This document shows, piece by piece, positions 1 through 8,203 of a stretch of 64,000 nt of DNA. Position numbers and translations under genes: made by a program. Each line of letters begins with the position of its first letter. The stretch's first letter is position 1. The DNA is taken from contig CAVVYA010000008.1 of the NCBI GenBank assembly GCA_963752345.1, positions 17,288-81,287 of the forward strand, in the 5' to 3' direction. This DNA is from CAVVYA01 sp963752345 (GTDB lineage: Bacteria; Pseudomonadota; Alphaproteobacteria; SMXQ01). The notes below the pieces were generated by a model that was not told the DNA's origin, made no database searches, and was given only the letters and a program-made list of their open reading frames with translations.

Positions 1-512
1 TCGAGCTGTCGCGCGGCGATATCGCGCTGTTCGACCGCTTCGGCATCGACGAGGACATCGGCGCGGCCTTGGCGCCGCGCGTGCCGCTGCCGAGCGGCGG
101 CTTCCTGATGATCGAGCCGACCCACGCGTTCACTGCGGTCGACGTCAACACCGGGCGGCACATCGGCGATACCAACCAGGCCGACACCATTCTCGGCACC
201 AATCTGGAGGCGGCACAGGCAGTGGCGCACCAGGTCCGCCTGCGCAATCTCTCCGGCCTGATCGTCGTCGATTTCGTCCATATGCTGGACGAGGAGCATC
301 AGGCGCGCGTGCTCGCCGCCGTGCGCGAGGGTTTCGCCGGGGATCCCATGTTCGTCCGCATCGGCGGCTTCACCGACCTCGGCCTGTTCGAGATCGCGCG
401 CCGGCGCGGCCGGCCACCGCTGCACGAAATCCTGACTGCGCCCTGCACCACGTGCGACGGAAGAGGGCGGACCGAGAGAGAGCCCGAGCCCGATGGGGAG
501 CCTGCGTCATGA
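1..512 (+). CDS. rng: Ribonuclease E/G family protein, C-terminal part (5' truncated by window)
   Basis: This is an endoribonuclease of the RNase E/G family, which processes rRNA and degrades mRNA. The gene enters the window already open (codons in phase with base 3) and ends at TGA 510-512. Visible family motifs are IEPTHAFTAVDVNTG (the Asp-containing metal-binding part of the DNase I-like subdomain), LSGLIVVDFVHM, the LGLFEIARRR block, and a Cys-x-x-Cys (PCTTCDGRGR) like the zinc-link of the family. The protein stops soon after this block, so it is a short RNase G-like form without the long C-terminal scaffold of RNase E. The order with yacG downstream is common in Alphaproteobacteria. RNase G versus short RNase E cannot be decided from this fragment. 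Confidence 0.88.
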   Translation, partial: ELSRGDIALFDRFGIDEDIGAALAPRVPLPSGGFLMIEPTHAFTAVDVNTGRHIGDTNQADTILGTNLEAAQAVAHQVRLRNLSGLIVVDFVHMLDEEHQARVLAAVREGFAGDPMFVRIGGFTDLGLFEIARRRGRPPLHEILTAPCTTCDGRGRTEREPEPDGEPAS

Positions 513-608
513 CGGCCGCCCGGCGAGGGGCGGCAATGGCCGCCGGAGTGTGATGCGCCGCTTCGTTGCTAACGATCCCATCGCCAGGGGCGCGCAGAGC
601 GGCCCGCG

Positions 609-812
609 GTGCACGATCATATCGGCACCGCGGAAATGCGGGACGACGGTACCCTAAGCGACGCCTATTTCAATGTGCGGACCGACGACCCACGTTACGA
701 AGAGATCGAGCGTCACGTCGGCCCGATCGAGTCCGGCGAGACGAAACCGTTCCGGCCATCGCCTGCAGGCGCCGGCCGGCCGGCCAATGAGGCACTGGAG
801 CCATCCCGATGA
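609..812 (+). CDS. Small conserved-looking hypothetical protein between rng and yacG
   Basis: A 67-residue acidic protein starts at GTG 609 (MHDHIGTAEMRDD). I do not recognise its family. It has no signal peptide, membrane segment or cysteine pair. Support for it being real is positional: its TGA (810-812) overlaps the ATG of yacG (809) in an ATGA arrangement, which suggests translational coupling, and it fills most of the space between two genes of a conserved housekeeping pair. The segment DGTLSDAYFNVRTDDPRYEEI reads like folded, non-shadow protein. The tail after about residue 48 is Pro/Ala-rich and could be low-complexity. A competing frame (673-1134) looks like a high-GC shadow. Confidence 0.5.
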   Translation: MHDHIGTAEMRDDGTLSDAYFNVRTDDPRYEEIERHVGPIESGETKPFRPSPAGAGRPANEALEPSR

Positions 813-1081
813 GCGACGACGATCCAAGCGGCAAATCCGGCGACGGCGAGGAGAAGCCCGCCGTCACCCATTTTCCGGCCGCCGGGCGGGCCAAGGCCTG
901 CCCGATCTGCGGCAAGCCGGTGAAGCTGGAGACCCGGCCGTTCTGTTCCAAGCGCTGCGCCGACATCGACCTCGGCCGCTGGCTCGGCGAGGCCTACCGC
1001 ATTCCCGCCGAGGAGCCGCCCGAAGGCCACGACGCGGAGGCCGCGCCAGCCCAGCCGGACGAGGAACCCTGGGGCCGCTAG
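809..1081 (+). CDS. yacG: DNA gyrase inhibitor YacG (zinc-ribbon)
   Basis: YacG is a small zinc-binding protein that in E. coli binds GyrB and inhibits DNA gyrase. The protein is 90 residues. The diagnostic zinc site is present: CPICG (about residues 31-35) and FCSKRCADIDLGRW (about 46-59), giving four cysteines in the CxxC...CxxxC spacing of the family. This is followed by GEAYRIP, the usual end of the conserved core. The first 25 residues and last 20 are charged and low-complexity, as is typical. Its ATG overlaps the stop of the preceding small gene. Confidence 0.93.
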   Translation: MSDDDPSGKSGDGEEKPAVTHFPAAGRAKACPICGKPVKLETRPFCSKRCADIDLGRWLGEAYRIPAEEPPEGHDAEAAPAQPDEEPWGR

Positions 1082-1189
1082 CCCCCCGGACCGCCGCTAC
1101 GCGGCCAGTCCAAGCTGCTGGACAGGTGGGGTGATTTTGCCTATAAGCGCCACTCCCAACGCCTTGGCCGTCCGGCCCGGGCTTCCTGT

Positions 1190-1265
<76 letters not shown>

Positions 1266-1319
1266 TTATTTCAAAGGCTTAGCCGCGCGATTTGACCGAA
1301 GTGGGACGAGTTTTCCATT

Positions 1320-2015
1320 TTACGTCCGCGGGTTTTCCAACTTTTGTTTCCGGGACGTTCGCCGCTGGGTGCCCTCGAGCTTCCTGATGGCGGCGGTCGC
1401 CAGGGTTTTTCGGCTCGCCTCCTCGATGTAGATGTTGGCGGCGGCGTCCGACTTGTGGCCCAAGACCGCTTTGATCTGTTCCTTCGTGCAGCCGGCCTCG
1501 GCGAGCTTCTTGCCGACCGTGTGGCGCAGGCCATGGAAAGTGAGGCCAGGGCCGACCTTCCCTTCCTTCACAAGCCGCCGGATGAGCCCGAAGAACATTG
1601 AGCGGAAGCCCGACTCCGTCGTGTAAGGCAGACCGCGCTCGCCGACGACCAGTACAGTGGTCGCGGGCCTGGGTTTCTTGAAAGGCCAAGGCCGAGGTGT
1701 GTCCAGGATGGCCCGCAGCTCCCGGTGGGCGGGTAGGCGAAGGACGTTCGCCGCGGTCTGCTGCAGCAGGTTCAGATGTTGAAGGGCCTCGAGGGTCCGA
1801 CTGCGGATTATTCTTCCGCTATATATGCCTCGCTCACCTACAACCAAGATCGGTGACCCTGACTGGAGCATGCTAATCAGGAGTCTGCATTGCGACTTCG
1901 TCAGGGTCGGTAGTCCTAGGGCCCTTCTAAGCCTCAACGGGGCACGGTGAGCGACGCCGGTCGATGAACCGCGGGAAGCGGTGCAGAGGTCTGCGGTGGT
2001 CTCGAGTGCTTTCAC
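1320..2015 (-). pseudogene. Tyrosine recombinase / integrase remnant beside tRNA-Phe
   Basis: Only the C-terminal catalytic part of a phage-type tyrosine recombinase is recognisable. The box II motif HGLRHT (about residues 159-164), the LGHKS histidine and the nucleophile tyrosine in NIYIEEA are all present. The N-terminal SAM-like DNA-binding domain and the region that should carry the first catalytic Arg are missing. In their place residues about 37-85 resemble a small winged-helix module (LTKSQCRLL...RTLEALQHLNLL), and the phrase LVVGERG occurs twice (about residues 58 and 122). This suggests recombination rather than simple truncation. The gene points at tRNA-Phe 54 bp away. It probably mobilised the neighbouring accessory DNA once and is now unlikely to be active. 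Confidence 0.7.
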
Positions 2016-2348
2016 GGTGTGGTCTCTCGCCCGGCAGGTAATGTTGGTTGTCTTGGCCGTTGTGCCTGAGCAGATCCCCGCCTGACAGCCAAAACCGGCC
2101 GCGACGTCGCAGCGACGAACCTCAGCCGGTGCTCACAATGGCCAGAGTGAGGGCGTTAGGGTTTTGAAAAGGCGCGAGCGGCCGGCAACCATGGCAATGG
2201 CGACGGAAGATGGGTGCCACCATTTTCCTCGACCACGGTTAGCCTTGGCGGCCGAGGGTAGCCGATTTTGCACGCCGAAAATTTTGGAATTTCGGACACT
2301 GGTACTAGGACCAAAATCTGGTACAACCCGGCACATGGGCTCTCATTC
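2016..2348. other. Intergenic stretch at the island's left side
   Basis: Roughly 330 bases lie between the recombinase remnant and the flippase-polymerase fusion gene. I see no RNA gene or convincing open frame. It probably holds the promoters for both flanking genes, but I cannot name boxes with confidence. Base composition is already less GC-rich than the housekeeping segment to the left. Confidence 0.4.
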
Positions 2349-4688
2349 GTGAGGTGCAAGGAGTTGTCTCGCTATAAAACTTACCTATTGGGCTTTGTGT
2401 CCCTTGCTTCCAGTTGTGGCGTCTTTTTCTTTGTCGATCTTCGGGAAGTCGTCACCGCGCTGACACAGACGTCATTATCCGTGCTGCTGATTTCCGCGCT
2501 ATTGCTAATAATGACCAATATCCTGGCCTTTTTTCGGTTTGGTGTCGTCCTCCGATCTTTCGGATTCCGCCCAGGATGGCGAACGCTCTTTTTGGCATTC
2601 TCGATCGGGCAAATTTCTAACCACTTTTTGCTCAATATTCTTGGTCAGAGCCTGACACGAGCCATGGTGTTGGCGCGTGGCGGCGTGCCATTTGGCGCTG
2701 CCGTTACGGCAACAATTTTCGAACGGGTACTAGCGGCCGGGCTACTATTCGGATTCAGCATTGTCGGCCTCGTCTATTTGCTACAAGAAATCGGGTTCGA
2801 TGTTCAAAAAGGAGGTGCATACCTCATCTGGATGATCGGCAGCATGTTGGCTGTTGGGATAGTCGTAATTTTCTCGGTATTGCGGGATGAGGTTCGGCAG
2901 ATCAGAACGGACTGGGTTGGTCGCTCGCTTTGCCCAATCGGCCTAACAATCTTGTCTCACGCAGCGATGCTCGCCGCTTATACGGTGATTCTCGTCGAGT
3001 TGCATCCAGAGCGCATGTCCCTTGCCATTGTGGCAGCGCTGACGATCGTGATGTTCACCTCGAGCCTCCCAATCAGCTTTTCTGGATGGGGTGTTCGAGA
3101 GCTTAGTGCGGCAACAGCGTTGAGTTTGGTTGGGGTGCCCTCCAGCCTGGCAGTAGCTGCAGCGTTTTCTGTCGGATTACTTACGATTGTCATCATGGCG
3201 CTCTTTGCCATTGTGAGTTTTGTCGTGATCCGCAAGGCTCCGGCGGTCAAGGTGCAGACCAAACAGTCCGCACCTATGCCCGCGAGTGCATGGGATTTCG
3301 CGCTTATCAAAATTTGTGCGCTGTTCTGTGCCGTTTTCGTTTTCTTCCAAATTCGTGTTCCGCTTCCGACGCACAATCTGAGCGTAAACGTCGCTGACGT
3401 GGCTGCGATAACTGGTGGTGCCCTTATAGCACTCCTGCTGATAACGAAACGGCTGCCATTTCCTTTGCCTCGATACGCCGCAGCGTGTCTGCTGGGCATA
3501 TCATTGCTGGTCGTCGGTGGCCTGGTGGTCGCCTACTTCAACAATATTCTGGGGAGCTGGGCTCTCATCAACCGAGGCGTGGGCTGGCTTATTCTTCTGT
3601 CTTATGTCGCTGTTGCGGCCGGCCTTGTGGCCACGTCAGGGGAACATGGCCGCGCGATGATGATGCGAGCGGCCGCCGTCGCTGCAGTGGCTGTGTGCCT
3701 TCTTCAGCTCGGCAGACTAATGATCGGTGTGGCGTTTGCTATACCGACAGACGTATTCATGATTCCGCTGCAAGGTTATGTGGACAATCAGAACGCCTTC
3801 TCTCTCCAGTTAGCCATGGTCGCCATTCTGTTGGTGGTTGGCGTGCAAAACGGCACCTTTCACAACAGGGCCATGTTCGTATTTGCATTCATAGTTATAG
3901 GACTGACGATCTACTACACGAGATCGAGGACCGGCTTGATCCTGTTTGCCGGCATCGCAGTGTGGATGTACAGCTTGACCTTTATCCGGACAGTAAAGGG
4001 GAGGAGCGCACGCCGTAGCCTGCGTTTAGGCGCAATGGCTGTCAGCGCCGCAATGGTTGCGGCTTTTTCCCTGCCCTATCTGATCGCGTACGGCTGGGCC
4101 AGTCTGACGAACGCTAGCCCGGACGCGCTGCTCAGCTCTTTAACCCGGACGGACGCCTTAGGGCTGCGCATTATGCATGCAGAGTCGGAGGCTGAACGTT
4201 GGAGGACCATCGCGGATGGATGGCACATCTTCCTGGATCATCCGGTCTTTGGATCCGGTTTGGGTGGATACATGGAGCAGCGTCTATCGTTGGGTCGGGA
4301 AGGAGATGTTATCCATTCTGTGCCAGTGTGGCTCTTGGCCGAAACGGGTGTGGTCGGCACTGCACTCATCATCTTTCTCGCATGGACAATCATGCGCGAA
4401 GGCTGGAGGTTGAGGTCTTTTTCGACGACCTCGCCATATGGATGGGGGCTGCTGGCAGCGATGGCCGTAATGACTGCCGGTGGTCTAGTCCATGACTTCT
4501 TTTACCAGAGGATTTTCTGGTTCCTGTTTGGGATCATGGCCGTTCCGCTGGTTGATAACGCAGACGGACAACCCACCGGCAAGAGCTACCGTGCTGAGCC
4601 ACCAGCTCTGCCATGCGCCATAGCTCAACCCGGCGATCACGAGCCCAGCAATGCTTTGAGCCGCAAGGAGGGCGCGGTCCCATCGTGA
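2349..4688 (+). CDS. Fusion of an LPG-synthase-TM/flippase-like domain and an O-antigen ligase/polymerase-like domain
   Basis: This is an integral membrane protein of about 780 residues with two halves. The N-terminal half (to about residue 300) has many hydrophobic helices and the pattern of the lysylphosphatidylglycerol-synthase transmembrane / UPF0104 family (ISNHFLLNILGQSLTRAMVL, ERVLAAGLLFG, SFSGWGVRELSAATAL), a flippase-like fold often found in glycan clusters. The C-terminal half resembles the O-antigen ligase / Wzy family: YTRSRTGLILF, then a large periplasmic loop with ERWRTIADGWHIFLDHPVFGSGLGG and IHSVPVWLLAETG. It probably translocates and polymerises or ligates a polysaccharide. 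The start is uncertain: GTG 2349 is used, TTG 2268 is possible, and there is no clear Shine-Dalgarno. The last 204 bases overlap the convergent neighbour. It is lower in GC than the flanks. Confidence 0.75.
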   Translation: MRCKELSRYKTYLLGFVSLASSCGVFFFVDLREVVTALTQTSLSVLLISALLLIMTNILAFFRFGVVLRSFGFRPGWRTLFLAFSIGQISNHFLLNILGQSLTRAMVLARGGVPFGAAVTATIFERVLAAGLLFGFSIVGLVYLLQEIGFDVQKGGAYLIWMIGSMLAVGIVVIFSVLRDEVRQIRTDWVGRSLCPIGLTILSHAAMLAAYTVILVELHPERMSLAIVAALTIVMFTSSLPISFSGWGVRELSAATALSLVGVPSSLAVAAAFSVGLLTIVIMALFAIVSFVVIRKAPAVKVQTKQSAPMPASAWDFALIKICALFCAVFVFFQIRVPLPTHNLSVNVADVAAITGGALIALLLITKRLPFPLPRYAAACLLGISLLVVGGLVVAYFNNILGSWALINRGVGWLILLSYVAVAAGLVATSGEHGRAMMMRAAAVAAVAVCLLQLGRLMIGVAFAIPTDVFMIPLQGYVDNQNAFSLQLAMVAILLVVGVQNGTFHNRAMFVFAFIVIGLTIYYTRSRTGLILFAGIAVWMYSLTFIRTVKGRSARRSLRLGAMAVSAAMVAAFSLPYLIAYGWASLTNASPDALLSSLTRTDALGLRIMHAESEAERWRTIADGWHIFLDHPVFGSGLGGYMEQRLSLGREGDVIHSVPVWLLAETGVVGTALIIFLAWTIMREGWRLRSFSTTSPYGWGLLAAMAVMTAGGLVHDFFYQRIFWFLFGIMAVPLVDNADGQPTGKSYRAEPPALPCAIAQPGDHEPSNALSRKEGAVPS

Positions 4689-5759
4689 TGTAGGTGAGGT
4701 GGCAATTGCCCAGAATACCCAGAGGATGGCCGCCGATCCGAGTGCTGCACCGATGAACCCGAGTTCAAGCCACAACTGCAGTGCCAGGTTGTGCGGATGC
4801 AGGGGCAGCAACTCTCCCACATGATAGCAAGGGGCCTGACATCTTTTGGTGTGTAGCGTGGTCAAATCCTTCCCGCCCGGCATTACGCGGGCCGATGCAA
4901 GTCCCCAGCCAAAAACTGGCCGTTCGATGATTTTCCCGGCGGTGAATTGCCAGATGATGAGACGGTGCTGCGCCGAAATTGTGTCATTGCGCTGGCTGAC
5001 CGTCTCTACAAGTTCCGTAGTGATCCATGAGTGAGCGATGAATGGAGCAGCCATAACTCCGACCACACCTGTAATGCCGATAAACTTTACAAATCCGCGT
5101 GATCCCGTGATTGCGACTGTGAAAACCGCAAGGGCCACGACGACGGCCAACTGCATAGATGACCCGAAGGAGCAAAAAACAACAGCGGCCGCCGAACCAG
5201 CTAAGACCATGCAGAGGAACGGATGCGACGTCCTGAAGGCCATGATGGCCACGGGCGTCAGCATGATGAGAACCGCTAGACCGCGGTTAAATGTCGAGTA
5301 AATGGCCTCCGGTTCATTGGGTCTCGCCCTGAAAAGGGTGTGGATGGGGGCGTTGAACGTTGTCTCAATCGCATAGATCGCTAGCGCGACCACGAGGCCA
5401 ACGAGAAGCGCTTTGGCAAGGGGGCGGCTATCCGCGGAAGAGCTGGATGCGAAAATGATGATGGTGCACAGCAGGACGCCCGACAATTGCCCGATCGCGA
5501 GAAGAGCCCCTTTTGGATTCAACGTCCACGCCAGGCTCGCTGCGCACCAAATTAGGAGACAGCCCGCGACAATGAAGAATGGGGAAGCAAGTCGAATCGG
5601 CCGGTTGTTCCTTATCTGGCTGAAGGCCAGGATTGCAGCCGTGAGGGCGAGCAACGGAGCCATACCCAATGGTGCGTAAGCGGCTAGAGGGGGAGCAATG
5701 CATGCTGCAGAACTGAGGGCGATTGTGGGAAGCGGTTTGGAAGAGTGAGCGACTGCCAT
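4485..5759 (-). CDS. O-antigen ligase / polymerase family membrane protein
   Basis: A 424-residue polytopic membrane protein starts at ATG 5759 (complement). It shows about ten hydrophobic segments and the Wzy_C/WaaL signature region: QHRLIIWQFTAGKIIERPVFGWGLASARVMP followed by HPHNLALQLWLELGFIGA, the periplasmic loop with the conserved His in the HPHN motif. It would act in the inner membrane with its loop in the periplasm, transferring or polymerising undecaprenyl-linked glycans. It is convergent with, and overlaps by 204 bases, the other O-antigen-ligase-like gene. It is a different protein, not a duplicate by eye. Ligase versus polymerase cannot be told from sequence alone. Confidence 0.85.
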   Translation of the reverse strand: MAVAHSSKPLPTIALSSAACIAPPLAAYAPLGMAPLLALTAAILAFSQIRNNRPIRLASPFFIVAGCLLIWCAASLAWTLNPKGALLAIGQLSGVLLCTIIIFASSSSADSRPLAKALLVGLVVALAIYAIETTFNAPIHTLFRARPNEPEAIYSTFNRGLAVLIMLTPVAIMAFRTSHPFLCMVLAGSAAAVVFCSFGSSMQLAVVVALAVFTVAITGSRGFVKFIGITGVVGVMAAPFIAHSWITTELVETVSQRNDTISAQHRLIIWQFTAGKIIERPVFGWGLASARVMPGGKDLTTLHTKRCQAPCYHVGELLPLHPHNLALQLWLELGFIGAALGSAAILWVFWAIATSPTSRWDRALLAAQSIAGLVIAGLSYGAWQSWWLSTVALAGGLSVCVINQRNGHDPKQEPENPLVKEVMD

Positions 5760-6203
5760 GTTGCCAGACTTTATTGTTGATTATGAGATCACGTCTCGCG
5801 CGAGCCTGGTGAAAACGAGATCCAAACCTGGTCGGAATGTGACCTTGCCTCAATGGTCAAGCGACGGTCCAGTCGCTTTGCGGGGAAATGGCGCTAGTCC
5901 TTCGACAAAAATCGATACCTCTACCAATTCGCGCGGCCACGCACCCAGCCTAAATTCGTCGTAATGATACTACGTATCTCCTATAGCGCTTGCACAGTGG
6001 GTGCGGAGGGAGAGCGGAATTCCCGGCGATTGACGCTCCAGCGCCCCTGGAGATGCGCAGCCAGGCCGGCTTTGGCCAGCAGTTGACGCGGTTACAGACG
6101 GTGTAGGGCCGGAGCGTTCCGGCGGTCACGCCACGGTGATGGCGCGCGGCGTTAGCCAATCATGGCAGCGCAACATTCAGAGTAAGTTTAGATCGCCGCC
6201 GAT
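5760..6203. other. Intergenic region between divergent O-antigen ligase and regulator genes
   Basis: About 440 bases hold no convincing gene. The segment separates the minus-strand ligase gene from the plus-strand regulatory module and presumably carries the ligase promoter on the minus strand. I see no terminator, repeat or RNA gene here. Confidence 0.4.
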
Positions 6204-6212
6204 ATTCACATG

Positions 6213-6231
6213 AAATTCACGTTGTGAATTT
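6213..6231. promoter_or_regulatory. Operator 1: perfect palindrome upstream of the regulator promoter
   Basis: The sequence AAATTCAC-GTT-GTGAATTT is a perfect inverted repeat with 8-base arms and a 3-base spacer. An extra copy of the half-site ATTCAC lies at 6204-6209, 11 bases (one helical turn) upstream of the same hexamer at 6215-6220. The palindrome ends four bases before the -35 box, a position suited to activation or repression. A similar site lies downstream of the promoter. A likely binder is the winged-helix protein encoded just downstream (inference). Confidence 0.65.
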
Positions 6232-6234
6232 TGC

Positions 6235-6263
6235 TTGACGGTGGCTGGCAGCTGGAATATCTA
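6235..6263 (+). promoter_or_regulatory. Sigma70-like promoter for the regulator-antiterminator operon
   Basis: TTGACG (6235-6240) and TATCTA (6258-6263) are separated by exactly 17 bases, close to the housekeeping sigma consensus. Transcription would begin near 6270, upstream of the winged-helix regulator. The promoter sits between two palindromic sites (6213-6231 and 6305-6327), so it is probably autoregulated. Confidence 0.6.
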
Positions 6264-6304
6264 AGGCCTGTCCTGATAGGACTATCAATGACTTATGAGC
6301 AGCC

Positions 6305-6327
6305 AAATTCGTTCACGTCGTGAATTT
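6305..6327. promoter_or_regulatory. Operator 2: second palindrome, in the 5' leader of the regulator gene
   Basis: The core TTCAC-GTC-GTGAA (6312-6324) repeats the geometry of operator 1 (5-base arms, 3-base spacer). An outer inverted pair, AAATTC (6305-6310) and GAATTT (6322-6327), also occurs. It lies downstream of the predicted start of transcription, where a bound protein could block elongation. Confidence 0.58.
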
Positions 6328-6340
6328 CGCCGCCTTTAAA

Positions 6341-7006
6341 ATGTCAAGCCGAGCTGGATTGATGACGACACCACTCAAGCCGAGGGTCAAGGCTGAGCTT
6401 GAGCTCCTTTCCGCCCTGGAAAGGGGCGATGTGGTGACGCAAATCACCCTTTCTAAGCGCATCGGTGTCGCTGTTGGGCTTATTAATGCGCTGCTCAAGC
6501 GCGCGATGCTCAAGGGTTATGTAAAAGCCAAAGCTGCGCCCTATAAGCGCTATGCCTATTATCTGACACCCAAAGGTTTTGCCGAGAAGAGTCGCCTAGT
6601 CGCCGAATATCTCGAGGTGTCGCTTGAGTTCTTTCGTCAGGCTCGGCGCGAATACGAGGATGTTTTCATGCGGGCGCAGAAATGCGGGATGCGTCGCGTG
6701 ATCCTGGTAGGTGGCGGCGATTTGGCCGAAATCGCGGTCATAGCGGCGCAAACTGTGGAATTCGAGCTTGCGGCCATCCTCGACCCCGAAACAAACCGGA
6801 GTCATCTCCACGGCGTGCCTGTGGTGCGATCGACCGCCGAATTCGGTTTCGTTGATGGCCTGGTGATCACTGACTCCCGTGCTCCTCAGGAGAGTTATAC
6901 GCGGATGCGAGCGTTGCTTCCGGGCACCGCTGTGTTGGCGCCGCCGTTGCTTAAGATTACAGCGGATGAAAGTGGCGCTTTGCTCGGCGCCGTGAGGACG
7001 TCATGA
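6341..7006 (+). CDS. Winged helix-turn-helix transcriptional regulator of the polysaccharide cluster
   Basis: A protein of about 221 residues has an N-terminal MarR/winged-helix domain (ELELLSALERGDVVTQITLSKRIGVAVGLINALLKRAMLKG, then a wing and YYLTPKGF). The C-terminal domain has a nucleotide-binding-like glycine turn (RVILVGGGDLAEIAVIAAQ) and the ILDPETNR/LHGVPVV pattern seen in CoA- or NAD-binding Rossmann-type sensors. This architecture commonly precedes a NusG-like gene in alphaproteobacterial polysaccharide loci. ATG 6341 is used; ATG 6362 and GTG 6320 are alternatives. The stop overlaps the next ATG (7003). It probably binds the two upstream palindromes and controls its own operon, and may sense a metabolite through the C-terminal domain (inference). 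Confidence 0.8.
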   Translation: MSSRAGLMTTPLKPRVKAELELLSALERGDVVTQITLSKRIGVAVGLINALLKRAMLKGYVKAKAAPYKRYAYYLTPKGFAEKSRLVAEYLEVSLEFFRQARREYEDVFMRAQKCGMRRVILVGGGDLAEIAVIAAQTVEFELAAILDPETNRSHLHGVPVVRSTAEFGFVDGLVITDSRAPQESYTRMRALLPGTAVLAPPLLKITADESGALLGAVRTS

Positions 7007-7504
7007 GCGGCTGGTATGTGGCGAGCTCTCTTCCCCATCAGGAAGCTCGAGCGGAGATCAATCTACGCCGGCAAGGCTACAAGACCTGGTTGCCTCAATA
7101 CCGCCGCTCGCGCCGACATGCGCGCCGTATCGATACGATCCTTGCACCGCTTTTCCCAGGATATCTCTTCATCCATTTGGATCCAGACCACGATGCCTGG
7201 TTGTCGATCAACGGGACTTACGGCGTGCGTCGGATCATCTGCCAAAACGATCGGCCGGCGCGTCTACCGGACGATTTCATCGAAGCGCTCCACGGCACAC
7301 TTGACCAGCAAGGGCTTGTTGGCATTCCCGAACGATGGCTGCAGCCGGGCGTGAGAAGTCCGTGTGCTAAGCGGTCCATTCGTAGATCACCTTGGCACGC
7401 TGGTCAGTCTCGCCTCCCGTGACCGTGTTGCGCTGTTACTCAATGTCGTGGGCCGAGATGTGTCGGCCCTCATGCCACGGCGAGCGGTGGCGCCGGCCAT
7501 CTAA
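7003..7504 (+). CDS. NusG/RfaH-like transcription antitermination factor (one frameshift)
   Basis: The N-terminal NGN domain is clear: GWYVASSLPHQEARAEINLRRQGY, then LAPLFPGYLFIHLD and GTYGVRRIICQND. A single-base shift near 7350-7358 breaks the frame. In the next frame the KOW domain follows (VRVLSGPFVDHLGTLVSLASRDRVALLLNVVG) and ends at TAA 7502-7504, giving the usual length of about 167 residues. The protein would bind RNA polymerase and help it read through a long operon, as RfaH does for LPS and capsule genes. It overlaps the upstream regulator by ATGA. I looked for an ops-like element downstream and did not find one I could defend. As written the frame is broken; I suspect a sequence error. 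Confidence 0.8.
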
Positions 7505-7618
7505 TCGTGGCGCGCTGTGTTGCGTTGAGGCCAACGGGTGAAATGCTCTTTTCACCCGAAGTGCGGTAGCGTGGCTGAAGCAACTCGCTCCGAGCGAACT
7601 TGAATAAAGTTGGTGTCT

Positions 7619-8203
7619 ATGGATCACGTTACTACGTTCTTTGACCAAGCTGCGCAGATATGCGCCATCATCGATCGCGGCGCAGTCGAACGAATGGCAC
7701 GGGGATTACGCGATATTCGTGAAGGAGGGGGGCGTCTTTTCATCCTCGGGGTCGGCGGCAGCGCCGGCAACGCGAGCCATGCGGTCAACGACTTCCGCAA
7801 GCTGTGCGGAATCGAGTCCTACGCGCCGACCGATAATGTGCCGGAGCTGACGGCGCGCACCAACGACGAGGGCTGGGACACGGTTTTCGCCGGCTGGCTC
7901 AAGACGAGCCGGATCAATGCCAAGGATGGCGTGCTGGTGTTCTCGGTCGGCGGCGGCAATGCCGAGCACAAGGTCAGCATGAACCTGATCCACGGCCTCA
8001 AGGTCGCCAAGGAGAACAGCGCGCGGGTGTTCGGTGTGGTCGGTCGCGACGGCGGCTACACCGCCACGGTCGCCGATGTCGTCGTCATTGTGCCGACCGT
8101 CGACGAGTCCCTGGTGACGCCGCACGCCGAGGCCTTCCAGGCGGTCGTCTGGCACTGCCTGGTGTCCCATCCGGTTCTGCAGGTCCAGCGCACCAAGTGG
8201 TAG
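7619..8203 (+). CDS. gmhA: SIS-domain sugar phosphate isomerase, GmhA-like (sedoheptulose 7-phosphate isomerase)
   Basis: A 194-residue single SIS-domain protein. The phosphosugar-binding glycine loop GVGGSAGNASHAVNDFRK (about residues 43-60) matches GmhA, which converts D-sedoheptulose 7-phosphate to heptose 7-phosphate. FSVGGGNAEHKVSMNL (about 103-118) is the second sugar-phosphate loop, and the C-terminal ESLVTPHAEAFQAVVWHCLV carries the conserved catalytic-type Glu/His helix. ATG 7619 is used. The next gene starts at GTG 8197, overlapping the stop, and is a GmhB-like phosphatase, which strengthens the heptose assignment. It probably lies in one operon with the genes to about 24 kb. Confidence 0.83.
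   Translation: MDHVTTFFDQAAQICAIIDRGAVERMARGLRDIREGGGRLFILGVGGSAGNASHAVNDFRKLCGIESYAPTDNVPELTARTNDEGWDTVFAGWLKTSRINAKDGVLVFSVGGGNAEHKVSMNLIHGLKVAKENSARVFGVVGRDGGYTATVADVVVIVPTVDESLVTPHAEAFQAVVWHCLVSHPVLQVQRTKW

Noticed and set aside
6041..6050. GCGCCCCTGG, partly matching the tRNA-Phe 3' end, considered as a second attachment site
   Set aside because: Only about nine bases match and the flanks do not, which is expected by chance in GC-rich DNA.
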